NCBI GenBank assembly: GCA_017983515.1
Contig: JAGOBF010000003.1
Coordinates: 155,109-219,108 of the forward strand
Direction: 5' to 3'
Length of the DNA: 64,000 bases
Source of the DNA: Promineifilum sp.
Lineage (GTDB): Bacteria > Chloroflexota > Anaerolineae > Promineifilales > Promineifilaceae
The position numbers were made by a program, and so were the translations under genes. A model generated the notes under the pieces. The model had not been told where the DNA came from and did no database searches. It was given only the letters and a program-made list of their open reading frames with translations. This document shows positions 53,832-62,551 of the stretch, in pieces (the first letter of the stretch is position 1; each line of letters starts with the position of its first letter).

Positions 53832-55598
53832 TCAAGGCCCAGGCTCCAGTTGCCGAGCCAGATCGCTGACCTCGGCCGACAGGCCTTGCAGCGTCGTTTG
53901 CCGGGTCGATAGCCGGTCACGCTCGGAGCGGACGAAGCGGTCGAACGGGGCGATGGTGTCTTCGATGCGCTGCGTGCTGGTGCGCATTTCGCGGTCGAAT
54001 TGCTGCTCCAGATTAGTGACGAGTCGGGTGCGCAGATCGGTCAGTTTGTCGCTGAATTCGGCCTTGGTTTTGCGCTTGCGAGCGGGCAAGACGAGCAAGC
54101 CCAACGCGGCGGCGGCCACCCCGGCGAAAATACCGGTGAAGTCCAGGAAGGCGGCATGGGCGACGACGGCGATGATGACGCCCAAACTGGCCCCGACCCC
54201 GGCCAGCCCGGCATTGACCACGGCTTGCCGCGCCGACGCAGCCAGTTCGGCCGCTTCACGAGACTGGTCATAGCTCTCCACCGCCTGACGCGTGGAGCGG
54301 CCGATAGAGTCGATGAGCCGGCTACGGTCGTAGGCCAGCGAGCCCTCGCGCGGCGCGTCGCCCACAATGCGGCTGGCGTAGGCGTCGCGCTGCCGGCCCA
54401 GATGATCGGCCACGGCCGTCCACTGGCGCAAATCCTGCTGCACCATCCAATCGACCAGCTCATTCACCCGGTCTTCGATTTGTCGCGGCGTGTCGGCCAC
54501 GACCTCTTGCTGGAAGTCGGCCTCCAGTTGTTTGGAGCGCAGCAGGTCGGGGATGCGGGCGAGACGTAGCCGATCGTCGAAGAACTCGTTGCCGCGCTTC
54601 TCCATTGCCAGCAGGAGGCCGTCGATTCCGCCGATGCGAGCCTTGAAGTTGCGCTGCATGTCCTCGTCGTAATAGACCATCTGGCCGCGAATATCGTCTA
54701 GCAGATTGCTGTCCTCGGCCAGCGTCCCCAGATCGCCACTGAGGGCCGTCAACTGCTCGCGAATGAGACGGCCGCCGACGCCCAGCGGGTTGAGCAACTT
54801 GAGCCGGAAGCGGCCTTCGTCGTCCAGCGTGTCGCGGATGTACTCTTCCAGCGGCGCGAAGCGGCTGGGCACCCACTGTTCGGGCCTGCCGCTTTTGGCC
54901 GCTTGGGCCAGCCGGGCCGAAACGGGAAAGACGGCGGCCACGTCGCCGACGAGCGCCTGAGCTGAACTGGTAACGAAGGCGATCACCTTATCGACGTCGG
55001 CCTGACTGTCGAGCATGTCGATCTTGTTGATGACCAGGACGATCTTTTTGCCCCAATTGCGTATTTGCTCCAGGAAGGCACGCTCGCTCTCGGTGAAGGG
55101 GCGGTCGGCCGAGGTGACGAACAGCACCAGGTCGCTGCGGGGGATGAACTCCGAGGTCAGCGCCTCATGCTCGCGCACGATGGCGTTGGTGCCGGGGGTG
55201 TCAACCACGGTGAGCTTGCGCAGCAATTCGACCGGCGCGGTTTGCAGCCATATACCGTTTTCGCCGGGCAGGCGTTGCTGGGTCTCGCCGTAACGCAGGA
55301 GATAGATCTGGTCGGTCGTCGGCGTGACGCCTTCCGGTTGCAACTTTTGGCCGAGCAGGGCGTTGATGAAGGCCGATTTGCCGGAATTGAACTCCCCGGC
55401 GATGACCAGCAGGAATAGCTCGTCCAGTTGGCGGATCGAATCGATCAGGGCCTGACGGCCACTTGTATCGACGTCGCTGGGCAGCGCGTCACGCAGTCGC
55501 CCCAGCGTATCCCGCGCTTGCTTTAGTAAGACTTCCTGGGCCTTGGTCAGGATTGCATCCATAGTTTTGTACATCGAGCCAGTCGGCGGCTCGAGCAT
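53832..55598 (-). CDS. Bacterial dynamin-like GTPase
   Basis: Protein of about 588 residues. The G domain has G1 GEFNSGKS (68-75), the switch-I Thr in GVTPTTDQIY, G3 VVDTPGT and G4 VINKID. A long helical stalk follows. Near residues 465-510 is a hydrophobic hairpin (GVGASLGVIIAVVAHAAF and IFAGVAAAALGLLVLP) that could insert in the membrane, then a helical C-terminus with SDKLTDLRTRLVTNLEQQF. It resembles bacterial dynamin-like proteins (BDLP) that remodel or repair membranes. The chosen ATG lies 6 nt after a TATAAT, which suggests leaderless mRNA; ATG at 55562 is an alternative. Confidence 0.87.
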   Translation of the reverse strand: MLEPPTGSMYKTMDAILTKAQEVLLKQARDTLGRLRDALPSDVDTSGRQALIDSIRQLDELFLLVIAGEFNSGKSAFINALLGQKLQPEGVTPTTDQIYLLRYGETQQRLPGENGIWLQTAPVELLRKLTVVDTPGTNAIVREHEALTSEFIPRSDLVLFVTSADRPFTESERAFLEQIRNWGKKIVLVINKIDMLDSQADVDKVIAFVTSSAQALVGDVAAVFPVSARLAQAAKSGRPEQWVPSRFAPLEEYIRDTLDDEGRFRLKLLNPLGVGGRLIREQLTALSGDLGTLAEDSNLLDDIRGQMVYYDEDMQRNFKARIGGIDGLLLAMEKRGNEFFDDRLRLARIPDLLRSKQLEADFQQEVVADTPRQIEDRVNELVDWMVQQDLRQWTAVADHLGRQRDAYASRIVGDAPREGSLAYDRSRLIDSIGRSTRQAVESYDQSREAAELAASARQAVVNAGLAGVGASLGVIIAVVAHAAFLDFTGIFAGVAAAALGLLVLPARKRKTKAEFSDKLTDLRTRLVTNLEQQFDREMRTSTQRIEDTIAPFDRFVRSERDRLSTRQTTLQGLSAEVSDLARQLEPGP

Positions 55599-55604
55599 AG
55601 CCCC

Positions 55605-55610
55605 ATTATA
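55605..55610 (-). promoter_or_regulatory. -10 element of the dynamin-like gene, leaderless start
   Basis: TATAAT on the minus strand is separated by only 6 nt from the ATG at 55598, a spacing typical of leaderless transcripts. There is no Shine-Dalgarno in the gap. Confidence 0.5.
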
Positions 55611-55726
55611 CTCCCTATATGCCGCTTGTTGCGAACCGGGGCGGCCGATTGTGCGTATAGAGGGCAATGATCTTTCGCTCCGATTGGCTTTTGGGTCGAC
55701 TGGATTAAGACAACCCGGAGGTTGCC

Positions 55727-56092
55727 ATGAAATTTTTGATACGCTTGCTGATCAATGCCGCCGCGCTGGGCCTGACGTTCTGGATCGTCGACCTGTGTTG
55801 GAATGGCGAAGTGCTGCCTCTGCTGATCATCGCCCTGATCTTTGGCGTGGTGAACGCGCTCGTGCGGCCGTTGATCACGATGCTCACTTGCCCGTTGGTC
55901 ATCCTGACGCTGGGCCTGTTTCTGGTCATCATCAACGCCCTCATGCTTTGGTTGACCATCTGGATTTCCCAGGCGCTCGGCTTTGGCTTCACCTGCGTCC
56001 CCAATTTCTTTTGGAATTTGATACTGGGCAGCATTGTGCTCAGCCTCATCAGCGGCGTGGCGACGGCTTTGATCAAGGACGACAACGAATAA
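55727..56092 (+). CDS. Phage-holin-like (YvlD family) four-helix membrane protein
   Basis: Protein of 121 residues with four hydrophobic helices. The start MKFLIRLLINAAALGLTFW and the loop FGVVNALVRPLITMLTCPL match the mycobacterial four-TMS holin / YvlD family. Despite the name, chromosomal members are not known lysis proteins, and there are no phage genes here. GGAGG lies 6 nt before the ATG. The function is unknown; some relatives are linked to envelope stress. Confidence 0.9.
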   Translation: MKFLIRLLINAAALGLTFWIVDLCWNGEVLPLLIIALIFGVVNALVRPLITMLTCPLVILTLGLFLVIINALMLWLTIWISQALGFGFTCVPNFFWNLILGSIVLSLISGVATALIKDDNE

Positions 56093-56119
56093 GCGTCATC
56101 CGGCAAGACGTTTGACGGG

Positions 56120-56150
56120 AAAGGTCGGCCGGGATTCGCGGCCGACCTTT
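56120..56150. terminator. Bidirectional intrinsic terminator
   Basis: AAAGGTCGGCC (56120-56130) and GGCCGACCTTT (56140-56150) form an 11-bp stem with a 9-nt loop between the convergent YvlD-like and metW genes. Confidence 0.85.
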
Positions 56151-56151
56151 C

Positions 56152-56763
56152 CTAAGGACGTTCAAGCGCGAAAATCGCTGTCCGGGCGAGCAGGTTGGGC
56201 GCTCGTGTGATGTTTCTGTCCCCGGATAAATAGGCCGCCCTACGGATGATGATGCCGCGCGCCCCGCAGAAATCGAGGAAGTCGGCCGCGGAAAAGGGTT
56301 GGCGCCGGGGGACATCGTACCACGGTTGGGGATAGTCGGGCGCCGGGGGAATCCGTCCAGTGAGCAGCAGTTGCAGGCGGCAATGCCAGTGGCCCCAGTT
56401 GGGGAAGCTGACGATTGCCCGGCGGCCGACGCGCAGCATTTCGCTCAGGATCATCGCCGGATCGTTCAGGAACTGCAAGGTTTGACTGAGGATGACGACG
56501 TCGAAATTTTTGTCCGGGTAGTCGGCCAGCCCCTCTTGCAAGTTGCCCTGGCGCACGCTGAGGCCACGACGAACGCAGGCCAGCACGCCCGCTTCGCTTC
56601 TCTCGATCCCGCGACCCTCCACCCCTTTCGCGGCGCGCAGATAGTCCAGCAGCACCCCGTCGCCGCAGCCCAGGTCCAGAGCGCGCGCGCCGGCGGGAAT
56701 CAAATCGGCCACAACTCGCAAGTCCGGCCGCAGTGTGGTTAGCGGCGGGTTCGAAATTGACAT
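56152..56763 (-). CDS. metW: Methionine biosynthesis protein MetW
   Basis: SAM-dependent methyltransferase-fold protein of 203 residues. GARALDLGCGDGVLLDYLR is motif I, and VILSQTLQFLNDP and VSFPNWGHWHCRLQLLL are typical of MetW. In many bacteria MetW works with MetX in homoserine O-acylation. It is the third gene after metY and metX in the riboswitch-controlled operon. The ribosome site is weak. Confidence 0.92.
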   Translation of the reverse strand: MSISNPPLTTLRPDLRVVADLIPAGARALDLGCGDGVLLDYLRAAKGVEGRGIERSEAGVLACVRRGLSVRQGNLQEGLADYPDKNFDVVILSQTLQFLNDPAMILSEMLRVGRRAIVSFPNWGHWHCRLQLLLTGRIPPAPDYPQPWYDVPRRQPFSAADFLDFCGARGIIIRRAAYLSGDRNITRAPNLLARTAIFALERP

Positions 56764-56833
56764 AATAATTCTTGCTCTGAGAGGTAGAGATGCCAGACGT
56801 TAGGGGCCTGGCGACTCAACGCCCGGCTGTTGT

Positions 56834-57991
56834 TTACGGCAAGGCGATCCCTTCTTCGTCGGAGAGCCGGTCGAGAAAGCTCTCGATGAGCCGGGTCATG
56901 GTATCGACTTCCAGCAGAAAGGCATCGTGGCCCCAACTGCTCTCGATGTCGAGGTAGGTCGCGTCGGCTCCCACGGCGTGGAGCGCCCGCACCAGATCCT
57001 TGCTGTGATACGATGGATAGAGCCAGTCGCTGGTGAAGCTGACGATGAGAAACTTAACCGCCGCCGAATCGGCAAACGCCGCCGCGAACGAACCCGTCGG
57101 CCGGCTCAAATCGAAGTAATCCATCGCCTTGGTCACATACAAATAGCTGTTGGCGTCGAAGCGCCGGGTGAAATTATTGCCGTTGTATTTCAGATAGCTT
57201 TCGATGGCAAACTCGGTCTGGAACTCGTAACCGTATTGCTCGCGGGCCTGGAGGCGACGGCCGAACTTCTGCTGCATGGATTCGTCGCTGAGATAGGTGA
57301 TGTGGCCGACCATGCGGGCCAGGGCCAGACCGGTATCGGGCTTGCGGCCGTTGCCGTAGTAATCGCCGCCGTTCCATGCGGGGTCGGCGTAAATAGCTTG
57401 CCGGCCGACCTCGCTGAGGGCGATGAGCATCGGGCTGTGACGGGCCGTGGTCGCCAGCGGGATGGCGGCTCGCAGCCGGTGGGGGTGGTGAGCGGCCCAT
57501 TCCAGCACCTGCATCCCGCCCATCGAGCCACCGGCGGCGCATAGCAATCGCTCGATGCCCAGATGGTCGAGCAGCCGCGCCTGGGCGCGAACCATGTCAC
57601 CGATGGTGACGACCGGAAAGCCCAAACCATACGGGCGTCCCGTGGTTGGGTTAATGCTGCCGGGGCCGCTGGAGCCGTAGCAGCTGCCGAGCACATTGCT
57701 GCAAATGATGTAGTAGCGATTCGTGTCGAAGGCCTTGCCGGGGCCGATGCATTCGTCCCACCAGCCGGGACGCGTGTCCTCGGCGGCGTGGTAGCCGGCG
57801 GCATGGCCGCTGCCGCTGAGGGCGTGGAGGATCAGGATGGCGTTGCTGCGGTCGGCGTTGAGGCGGCCGTAGGTCTCATAGGCCACCGTGACCGGGCTGA
57901 GCGCCGCCCCGCTCTCCAGCGGAAACGGCTCGGCCTCGGCGAAGGTAAATGCATGGGATGTGACAAGCCCCACTGAGTACGCAGGCAACAT
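56834..57991 (-). CDS. metX: Homoserine O-acyltransferase (MetX)
   Basis: Alpha/beta-hydrolase of 385 residues that acylates homoserine as the first step to methionine. The nucleophile is in CAAGGSMGGMQVLEW, the oxyanion region includes ILHALSGSGHAAGYH, and the triad is completed by Asp in VSFTSDWLYP and His in SSWGHDAFLLE. Acetyl- versus succinyl-CoA use cannot be decided from motifs alone. A palindrome separates it from metY. There is no strong Shine-Dalgarno. Confidence 0.94.
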   Translation of the reverse strand: MLPAYSVGLVTSHAFTFAEAEPFPLESGAALSPVTVAYETYGRLNADRSNAILILHALSGSGHAAGYHAAEDTRPGWWDECIGPGKAFDTNRYYIICSNVLGSCYGSSGPGSINPTTGRPYGLGFPVVTIGDMVRAQARLLDHLGIERLLCAAGGSMGGMQVLEWAAHHPHRLRAAIPLATTARHSPMLIALSEVGRQAIYADPAWNGGDYYGNGRKPDTGLALARMVGHITYLSDESMQQKFGRRLQAREQYGYEFQTEFAIESYLKYNGNNFTRRFDANSYLYVTKAMDYFDLSRPTGSFAAAFADSAAVKFLIVSFTSDWLYPSYHSKDLVRALHAVGADATYLDIESSWGHDAFLLEVDTMTRLIESFLDRLSDEEGIALP

Positions 57992-58018
57992 GGTGTAAGA
58001 TGATGAGTTACGGGATAC

Positions 58019-58070
58019 GAGCTACGAAATACGAGCAAGCGTGGCGCTCTGCACTCGTATTTCGTAGCTC
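58019..58070. repeat. 17-bp perfect inverted repeat inside the met operon
   Basis: GAGCTACGAAATACGAG (58019-58035) and CTCGTATTTCGTAGCTC (58054-58070) are exact complements with an 18-nt loop, in the 87-bp gap between metY and metX. A degenerate copy, GAGTTACGGGATACGA (58005-58020), sits next to the left arm. No T-run follows, so it is not a typical terminator. It could be a mobile palindrome or an RNA processing or stability element that changes the metY:metX ratio. Confidence 0.8.
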
Positions 58071-58078
58071 ATATTTAT

Positions 58079-59365
58079 TTAGGCTGATGCCGTCAATGCC
58101 TGATCCAGATCCCAGAGAATGTCCTCGATGTCCTCCAGGCCGACGCTGAGGCGCACAAAGTCGGGTGTGACGCCCGCGCTAAGTCGTTCTTCGTCGTTGA
58201 GCTGGCTGTGGGTTGTGCCGGCAGGATGGATCGCCAGGCTGCGGGCGTCGCCGACGTTAGCCAAATGGCTGAAGAGTTGCAGATTGTCAATGAACTTCTC
58301 GCCCGCCTCGCGGCCGCCCTGGATGCCGAAGCCCAGGATCGCGCCCGGGCCCTTGGGCAGGATCTTCTCGGCTCGCTCGTGGTCGCCGTGGCTCGTCAGG
58401 CCCGGATAGCATACCCAGTTGACGCGGGGATGATTTTCCAGGAATTCGGCCACGCGCCGGGCGTTGGCGACGTGACGATCCATGCGCAGGCTGAGCGTCT
58501 CGACGCCTTGGATCGTCAGCCAACTATTGATGGGGGCCTGGCACGCGCCGATGTCGCGCAGAACTTGCACGCGCGCCTTGAGGATGAAAGCCGGCGCGCC
58601 GAGGTCGGCGTAGACCAGGCCGTGGTAGGACGGGTCGGGAGTGGTGAAATTATCGAAGCGGCCGCTCGTCCAGTCGAAGTTGCCGCCGTCGACGATGATG
58701 CCGCCGATAGTCGTGCCGTGGCCGCCAATGAACTTGGTCGTGCTGTGCAGGACGATGTTTGCTCCCCACTCCAGCGGCCGGCAGAGGTAAGGTGTGGCGA
58801 AGGTGTTGTCGATCACCAGGGGCAGCTTGTGCTTTTGGGCGATGGCCGCCACCTCTTCGAACGGGAAGACGCTGATGTCGGGGTTGCCCAGCGTTTCGCC
58901 GTAGATCAGCTTGGTATTGGGCCGTATGGCGTCTTCGAACGCTTCCGGGTGGGACGGATCGACGAAGGTCACGTCGATGCCCAGGCGGGGGAAGGTATAG
59001 TTAAACTGATTATAGGTGCCGCCATAGAGCCGGTTGCTGCTGACGATGTGGTCGCCCGCTTCGCACAAGGTCAGAATCGTTATGGTCTGGGCCGCGTGAC
59101 CGCTGCCGGCCGCCAGCCCACCGACGCCGCCTTCCAGGTCGGCGATGCGCTGCTCCAGGACGTCGGTTGTCGGGTTCATGATGCGCGTATAGATATTGCC
59201 GAACTCCTTGAGGGCGAACAAGTTGGCGGCATGTTCCGAACTCTGGAACTGGTAGCTGGTGGTCTGATAGATGGGCACCGCGCGGCTGCCAGTGGTCGGG
59301 TCTGAGCTTTGCCCCGCGTGCAGTTGGCGCGTGTTGAAACCGAAAGTGCGTTCGTTAGTCGTCAT
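58079..59365 (-). CDS. metY: O-acetylhomoserine sulfhydrylase (MetY)
   Basis: PLP enzyme of 428 residues that makes homocysteine from O-acetylhomoserine and sulfide. The start FGFNTRQLHAGQSSDPTTGS and TRIMNPTTDVLEQRIADLEG are family markers. The PLP Lys is in LHSTTKFIGGHGTTIGG, and YGGTYNQFNYTFPRLG is the cofactor-facing loop. The C-terminal SVGLEDIEDILWDLDQAL is conserved. AGGAGA precedes the ATG. It is controlled by a SAM-I riboswitch and followed by metX and metW. Confidence 0.96.
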   Translation of the reverse strand: MTTNERTFGFNTRQLHAGQSSDPTTGSRAVPIYQTTSYQFQSSEHAANLFALKEFGNIYTRIMNPTTDVLEQRIADLEGGVGGLAAGSGHAAQTITILTLCEAGDHIVSSNRLYGGTYNQFNYTFPRLGIDVTFVDPSHPEAFEDAIRPNTKLIYGETLGNPDISVFPFEEVAAIAQKHKLPLVIDNTFATPYLCRPLEWGANIVLHSTTKFIGGHGTTIGGIIVDGGNFDWTSGRFDNFTTPDPSYHGLVYADLGAPAFILKARVQVLRDIGACQAPINSWLTIQGVETLSLRMDRHVANARRVAEFLENHPRVNWVCYPGLTSHGDHERAEKILPKGPGAILGFGIQGGREAGEKFIDNLQLFSHLANVGDARSLAIHPAGTTHSQLNDEERLSAGVTPDFVRLSVGLEDIEDILWDLDQALTASA

Positions 59366-59417
59366 GATCCGTCATTCTCCTACTGGTGTATTGTTGGCTG
59401 CACATGTCGGGAGGATC

Positions 59418-59449
59418 AAAAAGACCCTCAGCGAAGAGTCCAGAGGGTC
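59418..59449 (-). terminator. Riboswitch expression-platform terminator
   Basis: On the minus strand GACCCTC and GAGGGTC form a 7-bp stem with a 13-nt loop, followed by TTTTT. It stands between the SAM-I aptamer and metY. The loop contains TCTTC, which could pair with GAAGA of the P1 3' strand as an antiterminator. Confidence 0.85.
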
Positions 59450-59509
59450 CGACTTGGCGATTGTTTCCGGTTGTATGTCAGCGTGACGGGATTGCGCGTC
59501 TTCCCTGTC

Positions 59510-59630
59510 GCTCTCATCTTCCAGAATCGTCTGCCGGAGTTGGCACCCTGTCGGTCGAACGGATCCCTGCCGTTCAATCCGGGTTGCCGAGGTTTCATTG
59601 GGCCGGTCCCTCCACCTCTCTGGATAAAAG
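59510..59630 (-). promoter_or_regulatory. SAM-I (S-box) riboswitch aptamer
   Basis: The minus strand reads CAGAGAGGTGGAGGGACCGG, then CCCAATGAAACCTCGGCAAC, then GGTGCCAACTCCGGC and GAAGATGAGAG. These are the S-box core, the kink-turn/pseudoknot region, J3/4 and the P1 3' strand. SAM binding should stabilise P1 and let the downstream terminator form, turning off metY-metX-metW. Confidence 0.96.
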
Positions 59631-59655
59631 TGACAATATGCAGTTGTTGGCGGGA

Positions 59656-59684
59656 ACTATAGCGGATGGCCGGACGGCTGTCAA
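59656..59684 (-). promoter_or_regulatory. Promoter of the metYXW operon
   Basis: TTGACA (59679-59684) and TATAGT (59656-59661) on the minus strand are exactly 17 nt apart. mRNA would start at about 59649, just upstream of the SAM-I aptamer. Confidence 0.85.
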
Positions 59685-59816
59685 GGCGGCAAAGTGCCCA
59701 ACGATTAGGACGGGTCTTTTGGCTATCCGTTACAAGCGGCCGGTTGCCGTTGTGGGAGCATGGAGGGACAATCCACTGCAGCGCAAGCTCGAAAGCTTGG
59801 GCTACAGGTTACGACG

Positions 59817-61004
59817 ATGACCCATTACTTACAAGATGAATTTTTGCTCGACCCGGATGTTGTTTTTCTCAATCATGGCTCCTTCGGGGCGACGCCGCGG
59901 CCGGTGTTCGAGGCTTATCAAGCCTGGCAGCGGCGGCTGGAGTGGCAGCCGGTGCAATTTCTGGGAACCGATATCGGTCAATATCTGGCCGAAGCGCGGA
60001 CGGCGCTTGGCCTTTACCTGAATGCGGACGCCAACGATCTTGTCTATGTACCCAATGCCACGTTCGGGGTCAATGTTGTCGCCCGATCGTTGCGCCTGGG
60101 GCCGGGGGATGAAGTGTTGGCATCCGATCACGAGTACGGTGCATGCGAGAATGCCTGGCTTTACATGAGCCGGGAGCGCGGATTCCGCTACGTGCGACGG
60201 CCGATCCCCCTTCCCTTGCCCAGCGATGCGGACATCATGGAGCAATTTTGGGCCGGAGTGACGCCACGGACGAAGGTTATCTTCCTCAGTCACATCACCT
60301 CACCCACGGCCGTGCGATTCCCGGTCGAGGCGATTTGCGCCCGAGCGCGCCAGGCGGGTATCCTGACCGTCATCGACGGCGCCCACGCACCGGGGCAAAT
60401 TCCCCTCGATCTGGCCGCCGTCGGCGCCGATTTCTACGCGGGCAATTGCCACAAATGGCTCTGTGCGCCCAAGGGAGCGGGCTTTCTCCACGCCCGGCCA
60501 GAGGTGCAAAGCCTGATCGAGCCGTTGATCATCGGCTGGGGTTGGGGCGCGGAGCGAACGTTCACTTTCGGCTCTGACTACCTGGACTATCTCCAGTATC
60601 CGGGGACTAACGACTACGCCGCCTATCTGGCCGTTCCAGCGGCGATTGAGTTCCAGGCGCGCCATGACTGGCCGTCTGTGCGAGCGCGTTGTCGTGATTT
60701 GGTTAACCGTGGGATCGGCCGCATCAACGAACTCACCGGTCTTCCGTCGCTCTATGAGCGGCACGCCGGGAACTTCAGCCAGATGGCGGCCGCATCCTTG
60801 CCACCCATTAACGATCTGCCGGCATTCAAGAAGCGACTGTGCGACGAGTTTCGCGTGGAGATACCCTGTGTGCAGTGGGGCCGGCGGCAGTTCATACGAA
60901 TATCGATTCAGGGCTATAATACGGAAACGGACGTCGATGCGCTTCTGGCAGCGCTGGAGGCTATGCTGGTGAGTGTGAGCAGTTCAACTTCAGGAGATGG
61001 ATGA
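59817..61004 (+). CDS. Class V aminotransferase, isopenicillin-N-epimerase-like
   Basis: PLP enzyme of 395 residues. FLNHGSFGATPRPV begins the fold, as in isopenicillin N epimerase and cysteine desulfurase relatives. The PLP Lys is in GNCHKWLCAPKGAGFL, and the Asp and His contacts lie in VIDGAHAPGQI. No beta-lactam pathway genes are near, so epimerisation of isopenicillin N is unlikely; a desulfurase or amino-acid racemase/lyase role is possible. AGGT lies 8 nt before the ATG at 59817. Its stop overlaps the next start by 4 nt, so the two are coupled. Confidence 0.88.
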   Translation: MTHYLQDEFLLDPDVVFLNHGSFGATPRPVFEAYQAWQRRLEWQPVQFLGTDIGQYLAEARTALGLYLNADANDLVYVPNATFGVNVVARSLRLGPGDEVLASDHEYGACENAWLYMSRERGFRYVRRPIPLPLPSDADIMEQFWAGVTPRTKVIFLSHITSPTAVRFPVEAICARARQAGILTVIDGAHAPGQIPLDLAAVGADFYAGNCHKWLCAPKGAGFLHARPEVQSLIEPLIIGWGWGAERTFTFGSDYLDYLQYPGTNDYAAYLAVPAAIEFQARHDWPSVRARCRDLVNRGIGRINELTGLPSLYERHAGNFSQMAAASLPPINDLPAFKKRLCDEFRVEIPCVQWGRRQFIRISIQGYNTETDVDALLAALEAMLVSVSSSTSGDG

Positions 61005-62011
61005 TGGCCGAACGAAAAGAAGGGTTCCTGGATAGTCTGGTCGGCTTTTTTGAAAAGGGCCTCAAGGCGTTGGGGCAGCAACCCGACGACGAGCCGGCCG
61101 GCGGCCGGCCCGCGCCGGTGACGCGCCGGGTCTCGCTCATCATCCACAACCCGCGCGTGCCGTCGGCCGGCGACGAGCGGCTGGACAAGGTGCTACGCTG
61201 GAATGACACGCAGCGTCTTGTCGATGGCTACATCAACGACTTGCGCGAATGCAGCGGGGGGTATGTTAATTACGAGATCGTCGAGACGATCACCGTCGAC
61301 AAGTTTCCGCGCAAGGCCGACGGCTTCACCTACACGGCCGACGAATTCGTCAAGGCCTGGAGCGCGCGCAAGGGATTCCACAACCCCGACATGGTCGACT
61401 ACGATGCCCTGCTCGACGAATTCGACATGGTGCGCAAGGTGGATGAAGACAAGGTGGATGAATTTTGGCTTTTCGCGTTTCCCTATGCCGGCTACTATGA
61501 GTCGATCATGGGTGGCCCGGGGGCCTTTTGGTGCAACGCGCCGCCGTTGACGCAGACCGACCACGCCTCCAAACGCTTCATTATCATGGGCTTCAACTAT
61601 CAGCGCGGCGTGGGCGAGATGCTGGAGGCTTTCGGCCATCGCGCCGAGTCGATCATGAAGCATACCTACCGCGGCGAGCGAGGTGACGACAACCTGTGGG
61701 AGCGCTTCTACCAGCATGAGCATAAGAACCCCGGCCAAGCCGAAGTGGGCTGGATGCACTACGCGCCCAACAGCGAGCGGGATTACGATTGGGGCAACAA
61801 GCGCATGGTGCGCAGCCGTTGGCGCACGTGGCGCAACTTCCCCAACCTGGAGGGCGAGGCCGAGATCGTCAATTGTCGCGACTGGGGCGACGGCGACATA
61901 CGGCTGCATCATAAGTGGTGGTTCGAATTACTGCCGAAGATCGAAGGCTCGAAGAACGGCATCGTCTACAACTGGTGGCGATACATCGTGGATCCCAATG
62001 CGGTGCGTTAG
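61001..62011 (+). CDS. Unrecognised conserved-looking protein, coupled to the PLP enzyme
   Basis: Protein of 336 residues that I do not recognise. It has no signal peptide or transmembrane helix. An acidic/basic N-terminus is followed by a Pro/Arg linker, then a dense core rich in Trp, Tyr, His and Asp with segments such as RWNDTQRLVDGYINDLREC, FWLFAFPYAGYYESIMGG, GFNYQRGVGEMLEAFGHR and WMHYAPNSERDYDWGNKR, ending in VYNWWRYIVDP. The clustered aromatic and charged residues suggest an enzyme or sugar-binding fold. AGGAGATGG precedes the ATG, which overlaps the stop of the PLP gene (ATGA). Confidence 0.8.
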   Translation: MMAERKEGFLDSLVGFFEKGLKALGQQPDDEPAGGRPAPVTRRVSLIIHNPRVPSAGDERLDKVLRWNDTQRLVDGYINDLRECSGGYVNYEIVETITVDKFPRKADGFTYTADEFVKAWSARKGFHNPDMVDYDALLDEFDMVRKVDEDKVDEFWLFAFPYAGYYESIMGGPGAFWCNAPPLTQTDHASKRFIIMGFNYQRGVGEMLEAFGHRAESIMKHTYRGERGDDNLWERFYQHEHKNPGQAEVGWMHYAPNSERDYDWGNKRMVRSRWRTWRNFPNLEGEAEIVNCRDWGDGDIRLHHKWWFELLPKIEGSKNGIVYNWWRYIVDPNAVR

Positions 62012-62029
62012 TTCTCAGGAGGAACCAAC

Positions 62030-62512
62030 ATGAAATTGTCTTTCACCCACGTATTGCTGATCGTCATCCTGTTAGCCGGCATCGTGGCCTTCTTTATAAT
62101 CACCCGTGATGCGACCTCTCCGGGGGCCGAGCCGACAGTAGGGGCGACGGCCGACGGCCAATCGCCGACCGAAGCGAGCGACGAGACCGTGTGCCCCATC
62201 GCTACGCCGGAGTTCTTCGTCGTCGAGCCGGTCACGTCGCCGACCGACCAATTGTCGCAGACGATCAGCGTTGATCTCGGGAATGGCGAAGCTATTACTA
62301 TTACCACCGAATCAGGCATCGTCACCGCGCCATTTGATTCATTCCCTAAGGCGATCGAGATCGCGCTGTTGCCCAATACAACCCACAACCTGACGGTGGA
62401 AGGCAAGGTGCGCGAGATTACTCAGGGGAATTGTGTCTATGGCGGCTACACGTTGACCACGACGCGCGATCGCTACGGTGAGCCGCTGGTCATCGAGCAG
62501 CGACAGCCTTAA
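62030..62512 (+). CDS. Small membrane-anchored protein
   Basis: Protein of 160 residues with one N-terminal transmembrane helix or uncleaved signal (HVLLIVILLAGIVAFFII) and a beta-rich outer domain with two Cys residues (TVCPIATPEF and GNCVYGGYTL) that could form a disulfide. No family is recognised. AGGAGGAACCAAC precedes the ATG, 18 nt after the previous gene, so it probably belongs to that operon. Confidence 0.72.
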   Translation: MKLSFTHVLLIVILLAGIVAFFIITRDATSPGAEPTVGATADGQSPTEASDETVCPIATPEFFVVEPVTSPTDQLSQTISVDLGNGEAITITTESGIVTAPFDSFPKAIEIALLPNTTHNLTVEGKVREITQGNCVYGGYTLTTTRDRYGEPLVIEQRQP

Positions 62513-62551
62513 AAGTAGAGGCTGGGCTCAAACGACTCGCTGCTACCGCCC

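Noticed and set aside
55727..56092. Holin-like gene as a prophage remnant
   Set aside because: No phage genes surround it, and this four-helix family is common on chromosomes.
58208..59305. 365-codon open frame on the plus strand opposite metY
   Set aside because: It lies wholly within metY, which has all PLP motifs, and shows no start signal or domain.
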